A DNA stretch of 64,000 nucleotides from contig JBBAAO010000003.1 of the NCBI GenBank assembly GCA_041658205.1, positions 310,001 to 374,000 on the forward strand, written 5' to 3'. A model generated the notes under the pieces. It did not search any database. It saw only the letters and a list, made by a program, of their open reading frames with translations, and was not told where the DNA came from. Position numbers and translations under genes: made by a program. Source of the stretch: Bacteroidota bacterium (GTDB lineage: Bacteria; Bacteroidota; Ignavibacteria; UBA10030; UBA8401). This document shows, piece after piece, positions 28,468-37,918 of the stretch; positions within the stretch are counted from its first letter, which is position 1, and each line of letters opens with the position of its first letter.

Positions 28468-29640
28468 ATGTTGATAATAAAACTTGCTTATCGAAACATA
28501 ATTGGAGCCGGATTACGGACATGGCTTAATGTGGCAGCTCTGTCGTTTGCATTCATTGCGATTATTTTTCTTCAAGGTGTGTACACCGGAATGAACGACC
28601 AGGTTGAACAAGCAACCATTGATGCGTTTTATGGAGGAGGACAATATTGGCAAGAGCGTTACGATCCATACGATCCGTTGTCGATCGTTGATGCGCATGG
28701 GATAATTCCCAAAGAACTTCAACAACATATTGAACAGGGAACATCAACTCCCATTCTCATCCGACAAGGTACGATCTATCCCGGCGGAAGATTTAGAAAT
28801 ATTATTTTGAAAGGGATCGATCCGCAACAGACAATTCTTGCGCTCCCCTCTGCAAAACTGATTGCCGAAGCAGGGACGATACCTGCTATGATCGGCACAC
28901 GAATGGCAAAACATACCGGATTGAAAAGGGATGATCTTGTTACTGTGCAATGGAGAACCGCTCACGGTACATTTGACGCGCGTGATGTAACTATCATAGA
29001 CATTTTCAAAACAACCGTACAGGAAATCGACAACGACCAAATATGGATTCCGCTCAACGTGATGCAACAAATCACCGAAATGCCGAACGAAGCGACAATG
29101 ATTGTTATACGAAAAGGGATCACTTTCATTCCATCATTAGATGGTTGGAGTTTTAAAAATTTGGATTTCCTTTTACAGGATCTTCATTCATTGGTGAGAA
29201 CAAAGTCCATTGGAGGGAGCATTTTTTATACCATCCTAATGTTCCTTGCCATGCTGGCCATCTTCGACACACAAGTGCTTTCCATCTGGCATCGACGCAA
29301 AGAGATGGGAACATTAATGGCGCTTGGCATGACTCGTACTCAACTGATTCGTCTCTTTACAATGGAAGGAGCATTTCATGGAATTCTCGCAGCGCTGGTC
29401 GGTGCCTTGTACGGAATTCCGCTCCTTTCTTTCATCGCTCAAAACGGATGGGCGCTTCCACAATCGACGGATGATTTTGGATTTGCGTTTGGCGACAAGA
29501 TCTTTCCTGTATATTCTTTTGGGTTGATCGTCGGAACAACAATTCTTGTCCTTGTCGTAACCACTATCGTCAGTTTTCTTCCGACACGAAAGATCGCATC
29601 GCTGAAACCGACTGATGCTCTGAGAGGAAAGATGACATGA
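28468..29640 (+). CDS. ABC transporter permease, FtsX/LolE/MacB-like
   Basis: This 390-residue protein has the four-helix FtsX layout: one helix at about 17-38, a large periplasmic domain (about 45-240), then three helices at about 255-278, 300-325 and 352-372. The segment RRKEMGTLMALGMTRTQLI is the family's cytoplasmic coupling region. The stop overlaps the next permease start by 4 bp, so two different permeases probably form a heterodimer over one ATPase, as in LolCDE. Confidence 0.9.
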   Translation: MLIIKLAYRNIIGAGLRTWLNVAALSFAFIAIIFLQGVYTGMNDQVEQATIDAFYGGGQYWQERYDPYDPLSIVDAHGIIPKELQQHIEQGTSTPILIRQGTIYPGGRFRNIILKGIDPQQTILALPSAKLIAEAGTIPAMIGTRMAKHTGLKRDDLVTVQWRTAHGTFDARDVTIIDIFKTTVQEIDNDQIWIPLNVMQQITEMPNEATMIVIRKGITFIPSLDGWSFKNLDFLLQDLHSLVRTKSIGGSIFYTILMFLAMLAIFDTQVLSIWHRRKEMGTLMALGMTRTQLIRLFTMEGAFHGILAALVGALYGIPLLSFIAQNGWALPQSTDDFGFAFGDKIFPVYSFGLIVGTTILVLVVTTIVSFLPTRKIASLKPTDALRGKMT

Positions 29641-30911
29641 TTGCATTTCTTTGGAAAGGAATTATTCGGGATCGTTCACGGTCGCTCTTTCCGGTGCTGA
29701 TTGTAGCCGCAGGAGTAATGCTGACAGTATTCATCCACGCGTACCTCCACGGCGTAATTACCATCATGATCCAAACTACCGCACATTACAATACAGGACA
29801 TGTGCGTGTAATGACCAAAGCATATGCAAGCGAAGCAGATCAGATCCCGAACGATCTTGCATTGCTAGGTACTGACACACTTATAACAACATTACAAAAA
29901 CAATTCCCTGAATTATATTGGACACCACGCATCCGATTTGGCGGATTGTTGGATGTTCCGGATGCTCAGATGGAAACTCGCGCTCAATCCCCTGTGTTTG
30001 GTTTCGCCGCGGATTTTCTTACACAGAATAGTCCGGAATGGAATGTTCTGAACATTAAAAATTCTATTGTTCGAGGGACTGTTCCAACCAAGCCGTCGGA
30101 GATTTTAATTGCCGATGATCTGGCAGTACAATTAAAGACCGCTCCCGGAGAGACTGTTACACTCATCGGTTCCACTATGAACGGCAGTATGGCAATCACC
30201 AATTTTACAATCGCCGGAACAGTGCGATTCGGCGTTGCCGCTATGGATCGCGGTACAATCATCGCCGATCTTTCAGATGTTCAACGTGCTATGGATATGC
30301 AGAACGGTGCCGGTGAGATTTTGGGATTCTTCCGGGATGATGTTTATCATGCTGAACGCGCTGACGAGATGACAAAGGAATTCAATTCATTCTATAAAAA
30401 TTCATCCGATGAATTTGCCCCGGTCATGGGAACGCTGCGCACGCAAAGCGGCATGTCGGATTATCTTGATCTTATGGATGCATACTCCGGTATTATCATC
30501 GGAGTCTTTGTCTTTGCTATGTCCATTGTTTTATGGAACACGGGATTAACGGGGAGTCTCCGCCGGTACGGAGAAATTGGCGTACGGATTGCAATTGGAG
30601 AAGAGAAAGGACATGTCTATCGTTCGATGCTTGTGGAATCGATTTTTATCGGCATCATCGGTTCCTCGGTTGGCACTGTATTCGGGTTGATGATTGCGTA
30701 TTATTTACAAGAATATGGTATTAACATCGAGGGGATGATGAAAAACAGTTCGCTGATGATCTCCAATGTGATCCGCGCACAAATTACTCCGGTCACATAT
30801 GTTATTGGTTTTTTTCCCGGACTTCTTGCTACAATATTTGGTACAGCTATTTCCGGTATTGGAATTTATAAACGGCAAACCGCACAATTATTTAAGGAGT
30901 TGGAAACGTGA
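29637..30911 (+). CDS. Second ABC transporter permease, FtsX/LolC/MacB-like
   Basis: This 424-residue protein has the same fold as the preceding gene: helix at about 16-37, periplasmic domain (about 40-275) and three helices near 280-300, 325-350 and 385-408. It contains RRYGEIGVRIAIGEEKGHVYRSML, the usual FtsX coupling segment. It overlaps both neighbours by 4 bp (starts within the previous stop, ends inside the next start). The different sequence from its partner argues for a heterodimeric transporter. Confidence 0.9.
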   Translation: MIAFLWKGIIRDRSRSLFPVLIVAAGVMLTVFIHAYLHGVITIMIQTTAHYNTGHVRVMTKAYASEADQIPNDLALLGTDTLITTLQKQFPELYWTPRIRFGGLLDVPDAQMETRAQSPVFGFAADFLTQNSPEWNVLNIKNSIVRGTVPTKPSEILIADDLAVQLKTAPGETVTLIGSTMNGSMAITNFTIAGTVRFGVAAMDRGTIIADLSDVQRAMDMQNGAGEILGFFRDDVYHAERADEMTKEFNSFYKNSSDEFAPVMGTLRTQSGMSDYLDLMDAYSGIIIGVFVFAMSIVLWNTGLTGSLRRYGEIGVRIAIGEEKGHVYRSMLVESIFIGIIGSSVGTVFGLMIAYYLQEYGINIEGMMKNSSLMISNVIRAQITPVTYVIGFFPGLLATIFGTAISGIGIYKRQTAQLFKELET

Positions 30912-31675
30912 AACAGCTTTTCTATACACTTGTTTCAATACAAAAGATAATTTTTTTCATGTTGTCTATTCCCGGTTTAGCGGTATTTTCACAAACCATC
31001 ACCGGTGATGAGATCTTAAAAAAAGTTGACCGCAACATGGCCTCCGAAACGAAGATTGTTACATCCACAATGATTATCCATGGCAGACGGGAAAGTCGTA
31101 CGGTGGAGGCAAAATCATGGCAGCGCGGTACATACGATGCGTTCACGGAATATCTTGCCCCTGCGCGGGAAAAAGGGACTAAGATGTTGAAATTGAAAGA
31201 TATGTTGTGGACCTATTCTCCCTCTTCGGATAGGACCATTATGATTTCTCAGCATATGTTACGACAATCGGTAATGGGTTCTGACCTTTCGTACGAGGAT
31301 ATGATGGAAGACCCACGGTTGCCGAATCTGTATAACGCCGGAATCGCTACAGACGATACAGTAATGGGAAGGCAATGTTGGGTTCTGGATCTCTCCGCGA
31401 AGAAAGAAGATATTGCGTATGATAAACGAAAAGTATGGGTTGATAAAGCACGCTTTGTAATCTTGAAAGAACATCTGTTTGCAAAAAGCGGGAAATTATT
31501 AAAAACGGTTGAAGTTATAGAAATGGGGAATGTTGCGAACCGTTGGATGGTTCAATCAGCAGTATATAAAGATGTTTTAAAAGAAGGAAAAGGAACAGAA
31601 TTTCATATCAATTCCATTGAATTTGATGCGACAATTCCTGATCACATCTTTACGAAAGCCTCGCTACGACGATAA
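30908..31675 (+). CDS. LolA-like outer membrane lipoprotein-sorting protein
   Basis: This 255-residue protein has an N-terminal hydrophobic signal (about 8-32, IIFFMLSIPGLAVFSQ). The body matches the family annotated as outer membrane lipoprotein-sorting protein (PF17131-like), with KGTKMLKLKDMLWTYSP and DLSYEDMME. The fold is an open beta sheet that can cradle a lipid or lipoprotein. It is the last gene of the operon and overlaps the second permease by 4 bp. It could be the periplasmic carrier between the ABC pump and the outer-membrane protein encoded first. Confidence 0.87.
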   Translation: MKQLFYTLVSIQKIIFFMLSIPGLAVFSQTITGDEILKKVDRNMASETKIVTSTMIIHGRRESRTVEAKSWQRGTYDAFTEYLAPAREKGTKMLKLKDMLWTYSPSSDRTIMISQHMLRQSVMGSDLSYEDMMEDPRLPNLYNAGIATDDTVMGRQCWVLDLSAKKEDIAYDKRKVWVDKARFVILKEHLFAKSGKLLKTVEVIEMGNVANRWMVQSAVYKDVLKEGKGTEFHINSIEFDATIPDHIFTKASLRR

Positions 31676-31713
31676 CTTTTTGTATATTTAAATAATTGGT
31701 AACTAAGGAATAC

Positions 31714-32478
31714 ATGCTCAACTCACTTTTACTACAACGTCCGCTCATTTTTTTTGATCTTGAAACCACCGGTGTTAGTCTTACGAAAGACAAGATTATC
31801 GAACTCTGTGCCATTAAGATCATGCCGGATAAATCCCGAACAATATTGTTGCAGAGATTCTATCCGGAGATGCCGATTCCACCTTCTGCTACAGAAATCC
31901 ACGGTATTACCGATGAAATGGTAAGGAACGAGCCGACGTTCCGAGAAAAAAGGAATGAGATTGTATCATTCTTTTCTGACTGTGATCTTGCAGGGTACAA
32001 CATTGCAAAGTTTGATATTCCGTTGTTGGTGGAAGAACTTTTGCGCGCCGGACTGGAAGAAAATCCTTTTGAAAAAGTAAAAGTGATTGATTCACTCTCT
32101 ATCTATTTCAAGAAAGAGCCGCGCAATCTCGCCGCCGCGTTGAAATTCTATGCTAATGAAGAAATCGTCAATGCCCACTCCGCCGAAGCAGATGTGGAGG
32201 CAACGATCAAAGTCCTGAACGGACAATTAGAAAAATATTCTGATCTTATACCAACAATCGATTCCTTACATAAAAACTTCTTTCAAGAGAGCGAGTATCT
32301 CGATTACGACAGAAAATTTTCCCGCGATAAAAAAGGAGAAATCATCTTCATGTTCGGCAAGAACAAAGGACTCCCTGTTGCTGACAATCTCGGCATGGTG
32401 AAATGGATGCTGGATAAGGATTTTTCTGAACATACTAAATTTATCGCCCGGAAGATTCTAAGCGGTGAGATTATTTAA
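31714..32478 (+). CDS. DnaQ-type 3'-5' exonuclease with C-terminal accessory domain
   Basis: This protein of 254 residues has a DEDDh exonuclease domain: FDLETTG (Asp/Glu of ExoI), AGYNIAKFDIPLL (ExoII) and HSAEADVEAT (ExoIII). This matches the epsilon/DnaQ proofreading family. A C-terminal part (about 205-254, FGKNKGLPVADN) resembles small domains seen behind exonuclease modules in Bacteroidota. ATG 31714 has AAGGA just upstream; an in-frame TTG at 31696 would add six residues. Likely roles are DNA repair or RNA/DNA trimming; it is too small to be a polymerase. Confidence 0.87.
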   Translation: MLNSLLLQRPLIFFDLETTGVSLTKDKIIELCAIKIMPDKSRTILLQRFYPEMPIPPSATEIHGITDEMVRNEPTFREKRNEIVSFFSDCDLAGYNIAKFDIPLLVEELLRAGLEENPFEKVKVIDSLSIYFKKEPRNLAAALKFYANEEIVNAHSAEADVEATIKVLNGQLEKYSDLIPTIDSLHKNFFQESEYLDYDRKFSRDKKGEIIFMFGKNKGLPVADNLGMVKWMLDKDFSEHTKFIARKILSGEII

Positions 32479-32487
32479 AAGCATTCA

Positions 32488-32955
32488 CCACAGAGGGCAC
32501 GGAGAACACAGAGAACCTAACGGAAAAAAACACAGCCGGATAATGTCTGACACCTTGCGAGGGCTACCATAATTTTACAACAGAGAACGCGTAGAATCAT
32601 TGTCAGGACGGTCGCCAGACCATCATTTTTTTTTATAGATTTTACCACAGAGACACGGAGGCACAGAGTATAAAATATTAAAGCGTGCCCGATGATGTCT
32701 GCATCTCCTACGCATTTTCAAAAAGTGTCCGCAATCTTGCGAGGGCTACCATAATTTTACCACAGAGAACGCGTAGTAGATTTTCCACAGAGGGCACGGA
32801 GAACACAGAGAATCTAACGGAAAAAAACACAGCCGGATAATGTCCGACATCTTGCAAGTGCTACCATAATTTCACCGCAGAGAACGCATAGAATTATTGT
32901 CGAGACGGTCACAAGATCGTCCTTTTTTTATAGATTTTACCACGAAGACACAGAG
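32488..32955 (+). repeat. Two spaced copies of a ~168-bp repeat plus a partial third copy
   Basis: Copy A (32488-32656) and copy B (32785-32953) align over their whole length at a constant 297-bp offset. Each begins CCACAGAGGGCACGGAGAAC and ends near TATAGATTTTACCAC. A partial copy of the middle section (TTGCGAGGGCTACCATAA followed by CACAGAGAACGCGTAG) lies between them at about 32726-32778. Each full copy holds GACGGTC, 4 nt, GAYCRTC-like arms followed by a T run (32608-32632 and 32904-32928), so each could fold as a weak terminator. Shorter CCACAGA/CCACAAAG-GCAC pieces also occur at 12774 and 54465. Confidence 0.8.
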
Positions 32956-33021
32956 AATAGAAAGGAAGGATTGAATTTCTCAACAGCAAAAAAATTATTT
33001 TTGCTATTCGTGGTAAGTACA

Positions 33022-33046
33022 ATGCCATGACTGTGAGTCACGGTAT
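33022..33046. other. Hairpin upstream of nifJ
   Basis: ATGCCATGACT and AGTCACGGTAT form an 11-bp stem (one mismatch, one G-T pair) with a 3-nt loop, about 220 bp before nifJ. It may be a regulator site or the edge of the repeat block. Confidence 0.4.
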
Positions 33047-33267
33047 GAATCACTTATATTCTCAGTGTTCTTTTCCTCCTCCGCTGTGAATTTTTTTCGA
33101 TTTTCCCTTTCTTACAAATAAGAGTCCGATATCCACTCTTTCTTACAACTGACAATCATTTCCCTCTAAACCATTCAAATCATTGACATTTCTGGTGGTT
33201 TTCTTTGGCAACCTTTTTGCAAAAGTACCCCATGTCTTTAATAAAACAGAATCCGGAGTCCTATATT

Positions 33268-36200
33268 ATGTCAACAGTAAAAAGAGAACTTGTCATCATC
33301 GACGGCAACGAAGCTGCCGCGTATGTAGCACACAAAACAAACGAAGTCATCGCGATTTATCCAATCACCCCTTCTTCCAACATGGGCGAATGGTGCGATC
33401 AATGGTCATCCGAAGGAAAGAAAAATATTTGGGGCACCGTTCCCAGTGTCACCGAAATGCAGAGCGAAGGAGGGGCATCTGGAGCAGTCCACGGCGCATT
33501 ACAGACTGGCTCGCTCACCACAACATTTACCGCATCGCAGGGATTGCTTCTGATGATCCCAAACATGTTTAAGATCGCTGGCGAATTAACTTCAACAGTA
33601 TTTCACGTCTCCGCTCGATCGATTGCTGCGCAAGGACTTTCCATTTTTGGCGATCACAGCGATGTTATGGCGGCACGTTCCACCGGCTGGGGAATGTTGT
33701 GCTCGCATAATGTTCAAGAAGTAATGGATTTTGCGCTTATCTCACAAGCAGCAACGCTTGAAGCGCGGGTTCCCTTCATTCATTTTTTTGACGGGTTCCG
33801 CACATCGCACGAAGTAATGAAGATCGAACAATTAACAATCGACGACATCAAAGCGATGATGAACGAAGATTTTATTTCCCACCATCGCAAGCGCGGACTT
33901 ACACCAAACAATCCTGTGATGCGCGGTACTGCTCAAAATCCGGATGTGTATTTCCAGGCTCGCGAAACCGTCAATCCATTCTACGAACGATGCCCCGACA
34001 TTATGCAAAAGACGATGGATCAATTTGCAAAGATCGTTGGCAGACAGTATCACCTGTTCGATTATTATGGTGCGCCGGATGCAGAACGTGTTATCGTGAT
34101 TATGGGCTCCGGCTCTGAAGCAGTCCATGAAACAGTTGAAGCATTGTTGGCTAAAGGAGAAAAGATCGGCGTGGTAAAAGTCCGATTATTCCGTCCATTC
34201 TCTGTAAAACATTTTATTGATGCATTCCCTTCAACAACAAAATCGATTGCGGTATTGGACAGAACAAAAGAACCGGGTGGCGCAGGTGAACCGATGTATC
34301 AAGATATCGTCACGGCATTGCATGAATATTTTGCAGCGGACGATGTTAAATTCAAAAAATATCCAAAAGTAGTCGGCGGACGGTATGGATTATCATCAAA
34401 AGAATTTACACCGGCAATGGTAAAAGCAGTGTATGACGAACTGGGAAAAGAAAAACCAAAAAATCATTTTACGATCGGTATTAACGACGATGTGAGCCAT
34501 TCCAGTTTGGATTTCGATCCGAACTACACCACGGAAAAATCGGATGTTATTCGCTCCTTATTCTATGGACTCGGTGCAGACGGAACAGTTGGCGCAAATA
34601 AAAATTCCATTAAGATTATTGGTGAAGAGACAAAATTCTATGGACAAGGATATTTCGTTTATGATTCAAAAAAATCCGGATCGACGACGGTGTCACATTT
34701 ACGGTTTGGTCCGCGGGAAATCCGCTCCACCTATTTGATTTCGCAAGCAAACTTCGTTGCATGCCATCAATGGCAGTTTCTGGAAAAGTTTGATATGCTC
34801 ACCTCCATCGTTTCCGGAGGAACATTTCTTCTGAACTCTCCTTTCCCGAAAGATCGGGTCTGGGCGAATCTTCCGATGAGTGTACAGGAACAAATCATCA
34901 ATAAAAAACTGAACTTTTATGTGATCGATGGAAATGCAGTCGCAATAAAAACCGGCATGGGAACACGTGTCAATACGATAATGCAGACGTGCTTCTTCGC
35001 CATCTCTGGCGTTTTGCCAAAAGACCAGGCGATTGAAGCGATTAAACATTCCATTAAAAAAACCTACGGTAAAAAAGGCGAAGAAATTGTGAAAATGAAC
35101 TATGCCGCTGTGGATGGAACAATTGAGAATTTGTTCAAAGTCGATTATCCCAATGAATTAACAAGTACAATTCAACTTCCACCCGTTGTGCCTGACCATG
35201 CCCCGGATTTTATTAAGAATGTCACGGCAAAAATGATTGCCGGTCAGGGAGATTCAATTCCTGTCAGCCGACTGCCAATTGATGGTACGTACCCTGTCGG
35301 CACAACGATGTGGGAGAAACGCAATATTGCATCGGAAATTCCGGTGTGGGATTCCGAATGGTGCATCCAATGTGGAAAATGTGCACTTGTTTGCCCGCAC
35401 GCCTCAATCCGCATTAAAGTGTATGATAATGCGTTGACGGAAAAAACTCCCGGAACATTCAAACATATGCAGTATAAAGGAAATGATTACAAAGGTCAGG
35501 CATATACAATACAGGTTGCGCCGGAAGATTGCACCGGATGCGGAATCTGCGTGGAAATTTGCCCGGCAAAGAATAAGAAAGAAACAAAATATAAAGCGCT
35601 AAACATGCAGCCGCAACCGGCGCTGCGAGATTCTGAACGGGCAAATTGGGATTACTTCCTCACCATTCCGGAAGCGGATCGACGTACCGTTGATACGAAA
35701 ACAATTAAGGGCTCGCAATTTCTTCAACCGCTGTTTGAATTCTCCGGCGCCTGCACAGGATGCGGTGAAACACCGTATGTAAAATTGGTCAGTCAATTAT
35801 TCGGTGACAGAACGGTGGTCGCAAACGCAACGGGATGTTCATCCATCTACGGCGGAAATCTTCCGACGACGCCTTGGACGAAAAACAAAGAGGGACGCGG
35901 ACCGGCATGGGCAAACTCATTGTTCGAAGACAACGCAGAGTTCGGTCTTGGTTTCCGTCTTTCGTTTGACAAGCAAACAGAGTATGCGCGTGAATTATTG
36001 ATTAAACTTCTTCCTCAATTGAATGAAGGTTTGGTCAACGGTATTCTCTCTTCCACGCAAACGACGGAAGCAGAGATTTATGAACAGCGTGAACGCGTAA
36101 AACAGTTGAAACATTTATTGGAGAGCATTCATGTTCCAGAATCAAAACAATTGCTGCAATATATCGATGCACTCGTGAAGAAAAGTGTTTGGATTATGGG

Positions 36201-36858
36201 GGGTGACGGTTGGGCATACGATATCGGTTTCGGAGGTTTGGATCATGTTATCGCATCCGGACGAAATGTAAACATCCTTGTTCTTGATACGGAAGTCTAC
36301 TCCAACACCGGCGGACAAATGTCCAAAGCAACGCCTCGCGGCGCTGTTGCAAAATTTGCAGCGGGTGGAAAACCGGGTGGAAAGAAAGATCTCGGATTGA
36401 TCGCCATGAGTTACGCTAATACCTATGTTGCACAGATTGCGATGGGTGCGAACGATCTGCAGACGGTGAAAGCAATCCAAGAAGCAGAAGCATTTGAAGG
36501 ACCATCCCTTATCATCGCCTACTCTCATTGCATTGCGCACGGCATCAACATGCGCCTTGGTATGAATGCACAGAAGCTTGCGGTGGACTCTGGTTACTGG
36601 CCGCTATATCGTTACAATCCAGCGTTGATGAAAGAAGGAAAGAATCCATTCCAACTTGATTCGAAACCGCCGAAAGTGAAGTTTGAAGAGTTTGCGTACA
36701 ATGAGATCCGATACAAAATGTTAACGAAAATGGATCCTGAAAAAGCAAAACGTTTACTTCGCGAAGCACAGGAAGATGTATTGAAGAAATGGAGATATTA
36801 CGAACAACTTGCGGCAATGAACTTCACAACACCGCAGGCAACAACGGCAAGTCATTAA
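33268..36858 (+). CDS. nifJ: Pyruvate:ferredoxin (flavodoxin) oxidoreductase
   Basis: This 1196-residue single-chain enzyme converts pyruvate and CoA to acetyl-CoA and CO2 while reducing ferredoxin; it is reversible in some anaerobes. The domain order is complete. The N-terminal pyrimidine-binding part has IYPITPSSNMGEW, and domains II-III are present. A ferredoxin domain has CIQCGKCALVCP (near 699) and CTGCGICVEICP (near 755). The C-terminal TPP domain has ACTGCGETPY, ATGCSSIYGG and GDGWAYDIGFGG (near 980). ATG 33268 begins the conserved sequence and has CGGAG upstream; an upstream ATG in frame is less likely. It is the leading gene of a nifJ-DHOD-Rrf2 cluster. Confidence 0.96.
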   Translation: MSTVKRELVIIDGNEAAAYVAHKTNEVIAIYPITPSSNMGEWCDQWSSEGKKNIWGTVPSVTEMQSEGGASGAVHGALQTGSLTTTFTASQGLLLMIPNMFKIAGELTSTVFHVSARSIAAQGLSIFGDHSDVMAARSTGWGMLCSHNVQEVMDFALISQAATLEARVPFIHFFDGFRTSHEVMKIEQLTIDDIKAMMNEDFISHHRKRGLTPNNPVMRGTAQNPDVYFQARETVNPFYERCPDIMQKTMDQFAKIVGRQYHLFDYYGAPDAERVIVIMGSGSEAVHETVEALLAKGEKIGVVKVRLFRPFSVKHFIDAFPSTTKSIAVLDRTKEPGGAGEPMYQDIVTALHEYFAADDVKFKKYPKVVGGRYGLSSKEFTPAMVKAVYDELGKEKPKNHFTIGINDDVSHSSLDFDPNYTTEKSDVIRSLFYGLGADGTVGANKNSIKIIGEETKFYGQGYFVYDSKKSGSTTVSHLRFGPREIRSTYLISQANFVACHQWQFLEKFDMLTSIVSGGTFLLNSPFPKDRVWANLPMSVQEQIINKKLNFYVIDGNAVAIKTGMGTRVNTIMQTCFFAISGVLPKDQAIEAIKHSIKKTYGKKGEEIVKMNYAAVDGTIENLFKVDYPNELTSTIQLPPVVPDHAPDFIKNVTAKMIAGQGDSIPVSRLPIDGTYPVGTTMWEKRNIASEIPVWDSEWCIQCGKCALVCPHASIRIKVYDNALTEKTPGTFKHMQYKGNDYKGQAYTIQVAPEDCTGCGICVEICPAKNKKETKYKALNMQPQPALRDSERANWDYFLTIPEADRRTVDTKTIKGSQFLQPLFEFSGACTGCGETPYVKLVSQLFGDRTVVANATGCSSIYGGNLPTTPWTKNKEGRGPAWANSLFEDNAEFGLGFRLSFDKQTEYARELLIKLLPQLNEGLVNGILSSTQTTEAEIYEQRERVKQLKHLLESIHVPESKQLLQYIDALVKKSVWIMGGDGWAYDIGFGGLDHVIASGRNVNILVLDTEVYSNTGGQMSKATPRGAVAKFAAGGKPGGKKDLGLIAMSYANTYVAQIAMGANDLQTVKAIQEAEAFEGPSLIIAYSHCIAHGINMRLGMNAQKLAVDSGYWPLYRYNPALMKEGKNPFQLDSKPPKVKFEEFAYNEIRYKMLTKMDPEKAKRLLREAQEDVLKKWRYYEQLAAMNFTTPQATTASH

Positions 36859-36866
36859 TACTAAAC

Positions 36867-36895
36867 TTGACCGTCACCTTCAAGATGACGGTCAA
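36867..36895. other. Hairpin between nifJ and the DHOD-like gene
   Basis: TTGACCGTCA (36867-36876) and TGACGGTCAA (36886-36895) form a perfect 10-bp stem with a 9-nt loop directly after the nifJ stop. There is no T tail, so it may stabilise or process the mRNA rather than end it. Confidence 0.6.
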
Positions 36896-36921
36896 TGAAT
36901 ATCTTACGGAGAATAATTATT

Positions 36922-37911
36922 ATGGATTTATCAACTGAATATCTCGGACTGAATCTTAAAAATCCCATCGTCCCCTCCGCCTCGCCAATGTCACGCACGG
37001 TTGGCAGTGTTCGATTGATGGAAGATTACGGTGCATCGGCGGTCGTGCTTTTTTCAATCTTCGAAGAACAGATCCGGCACGAAACAAAAGAACTGTATCA
37101 CCATCTTACCTATCACGCGGAAAGTTATGCCGAAGCAACTTCCTATTTTCCGGAAGCACACGAATATCACAGCGGACCGGATGAATATTTGAATCATATC
37201 AGAAAGCTGAAAGAATCGGTCAGCATTCCGATCATCGGCAGCATTAACGGCGTTACCGAAGGTGGCTGGATTGAGTATGCAAAATTGATTGAACAGGCTG
37301 GTGCCGATGCTTTGGAATTGAATGTCTACTATATCCCGACCGATTCAAATATGACCAGCGATGATATCGAACAAACATATTTGGATATTGTGAAAGATGT
37401 ACGCAATCAAGTTTCCATTCCGGTTGCGGTAAAACTCTCCCCATTCTTTACGTCGTTATCCAACGTAGCAAAACGATTGGATAACATCGGCATCAACGGC
37501 CTTGTCCTCTTCAATCGTTTTTATCAACCGGATATCAATCTGGATACATTGAGCGTGGAACCAGGCGTTGTCTTAAGTTCATCTAACTCTTTACGATTAC
37601 CACTTCGCTGGATAGGCATTCTGCATAACAAGATTAAAGCAGATCTTGCCGCATCGACTGGCGTTCATTCCGGTGAAGATGTGATCAAATTAATTATGGC
37701 CGGCGCGAATGTAACAATGATGTGTTCGGCACTTCTTCGTCATGGACCGAGAAAGATTCGTGAAGTGTTGACGGAAGTCCAACAATGGATGGTAGAACAC
37801 GAATATACAAACTTGAATGACATGCGCGGGAGCATGAGCCACAAATCGGTTGCCGATCCGTCATCATTCGAACGAGCAAATTATATGAAAGCATTACAAA
37901 CATACATGTGA
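36922..37911 (+). CDS. Dihydroorotate dehydrogenase-like protein
   Basis: This 329-residue TIM-barrel flavoenzyme is related to DHOD/PreA. It starts MDLSTEYLGLNLKNPIVPSA and carries GSINGVTEGGWIEYAKLIEQ, LELNVYYIPTD, VAVKLSPFF and a C-terminal FMN phosphate-binding region (STGVHSGEDVIKLIMAGA). Related genes are typically found beside pyruvate:ferredoxin oxidoreductase in anaerobes and are not the pyrimidine-pathway enzyme. It may use reduced ferredoxin or NAD(P)H, which is inferred. ATG 36922 has CGGAGAA upstream. It is followed by an Rrf2 gene with a 7-bp gap. Confidence 0.88.
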   Translation: MDLSTEYLGLNLKNPIVPSASPMSRTVGSVRLMEDYGASAVVLFSIFEEQIRHETKELYHHLTYHAESYAEATSYFPEAHEYHSGPDEYLNHIRKLKESVSIPIIGSINGVTEGGWIEYAKLIEQAGADALELNVYYIPTDSNMTSDDIEQTYLDIVKDVRNQVSIPVAVKLSPFFTSLSNVAKRLDNIGINGLVLFNRFYQPDINLDTLSVEPGVVLSSSNSLRLPLRWIGILHNKIKADLAASTGVHSGEDVIKLIMAGANVTMMCSALLRHGPRKIREVLTEVQQWMVEHEYTNLNDMRGSMSHKSVADPSSFERANYMKALQTYM

Positions 37912-37918
37912 GGTAATT

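Larger units (their letters stand above)
32479..33267. other. 789-bp gene-free region holding degenerate repeats and nifJ leader
   Basis: No coding frame is supported. The left two thirds (32488-32955) are a duplicated repeat block; a hairpin lies at 33022-33046. The last 200 bp are pyrimidine-rich and presumably contain the nifJ promoter, which I could not assign. Confidence 0.6.

Noticed and set aside
32488..32955. CRISPR-like array
   Set aside because: There are only two or three long, diverged copies at uneven spacing, with no short identical repeats or similar-sized spacers and no cas genes.
36922..37911. Pyrimidine-pathway dihydroorotate dehydrogenase (pyrD)
   Set aside because: The gene is adjacent to nifJ and not to pyrimidine genes, and the sequence is of the DHOD-like subgroup.
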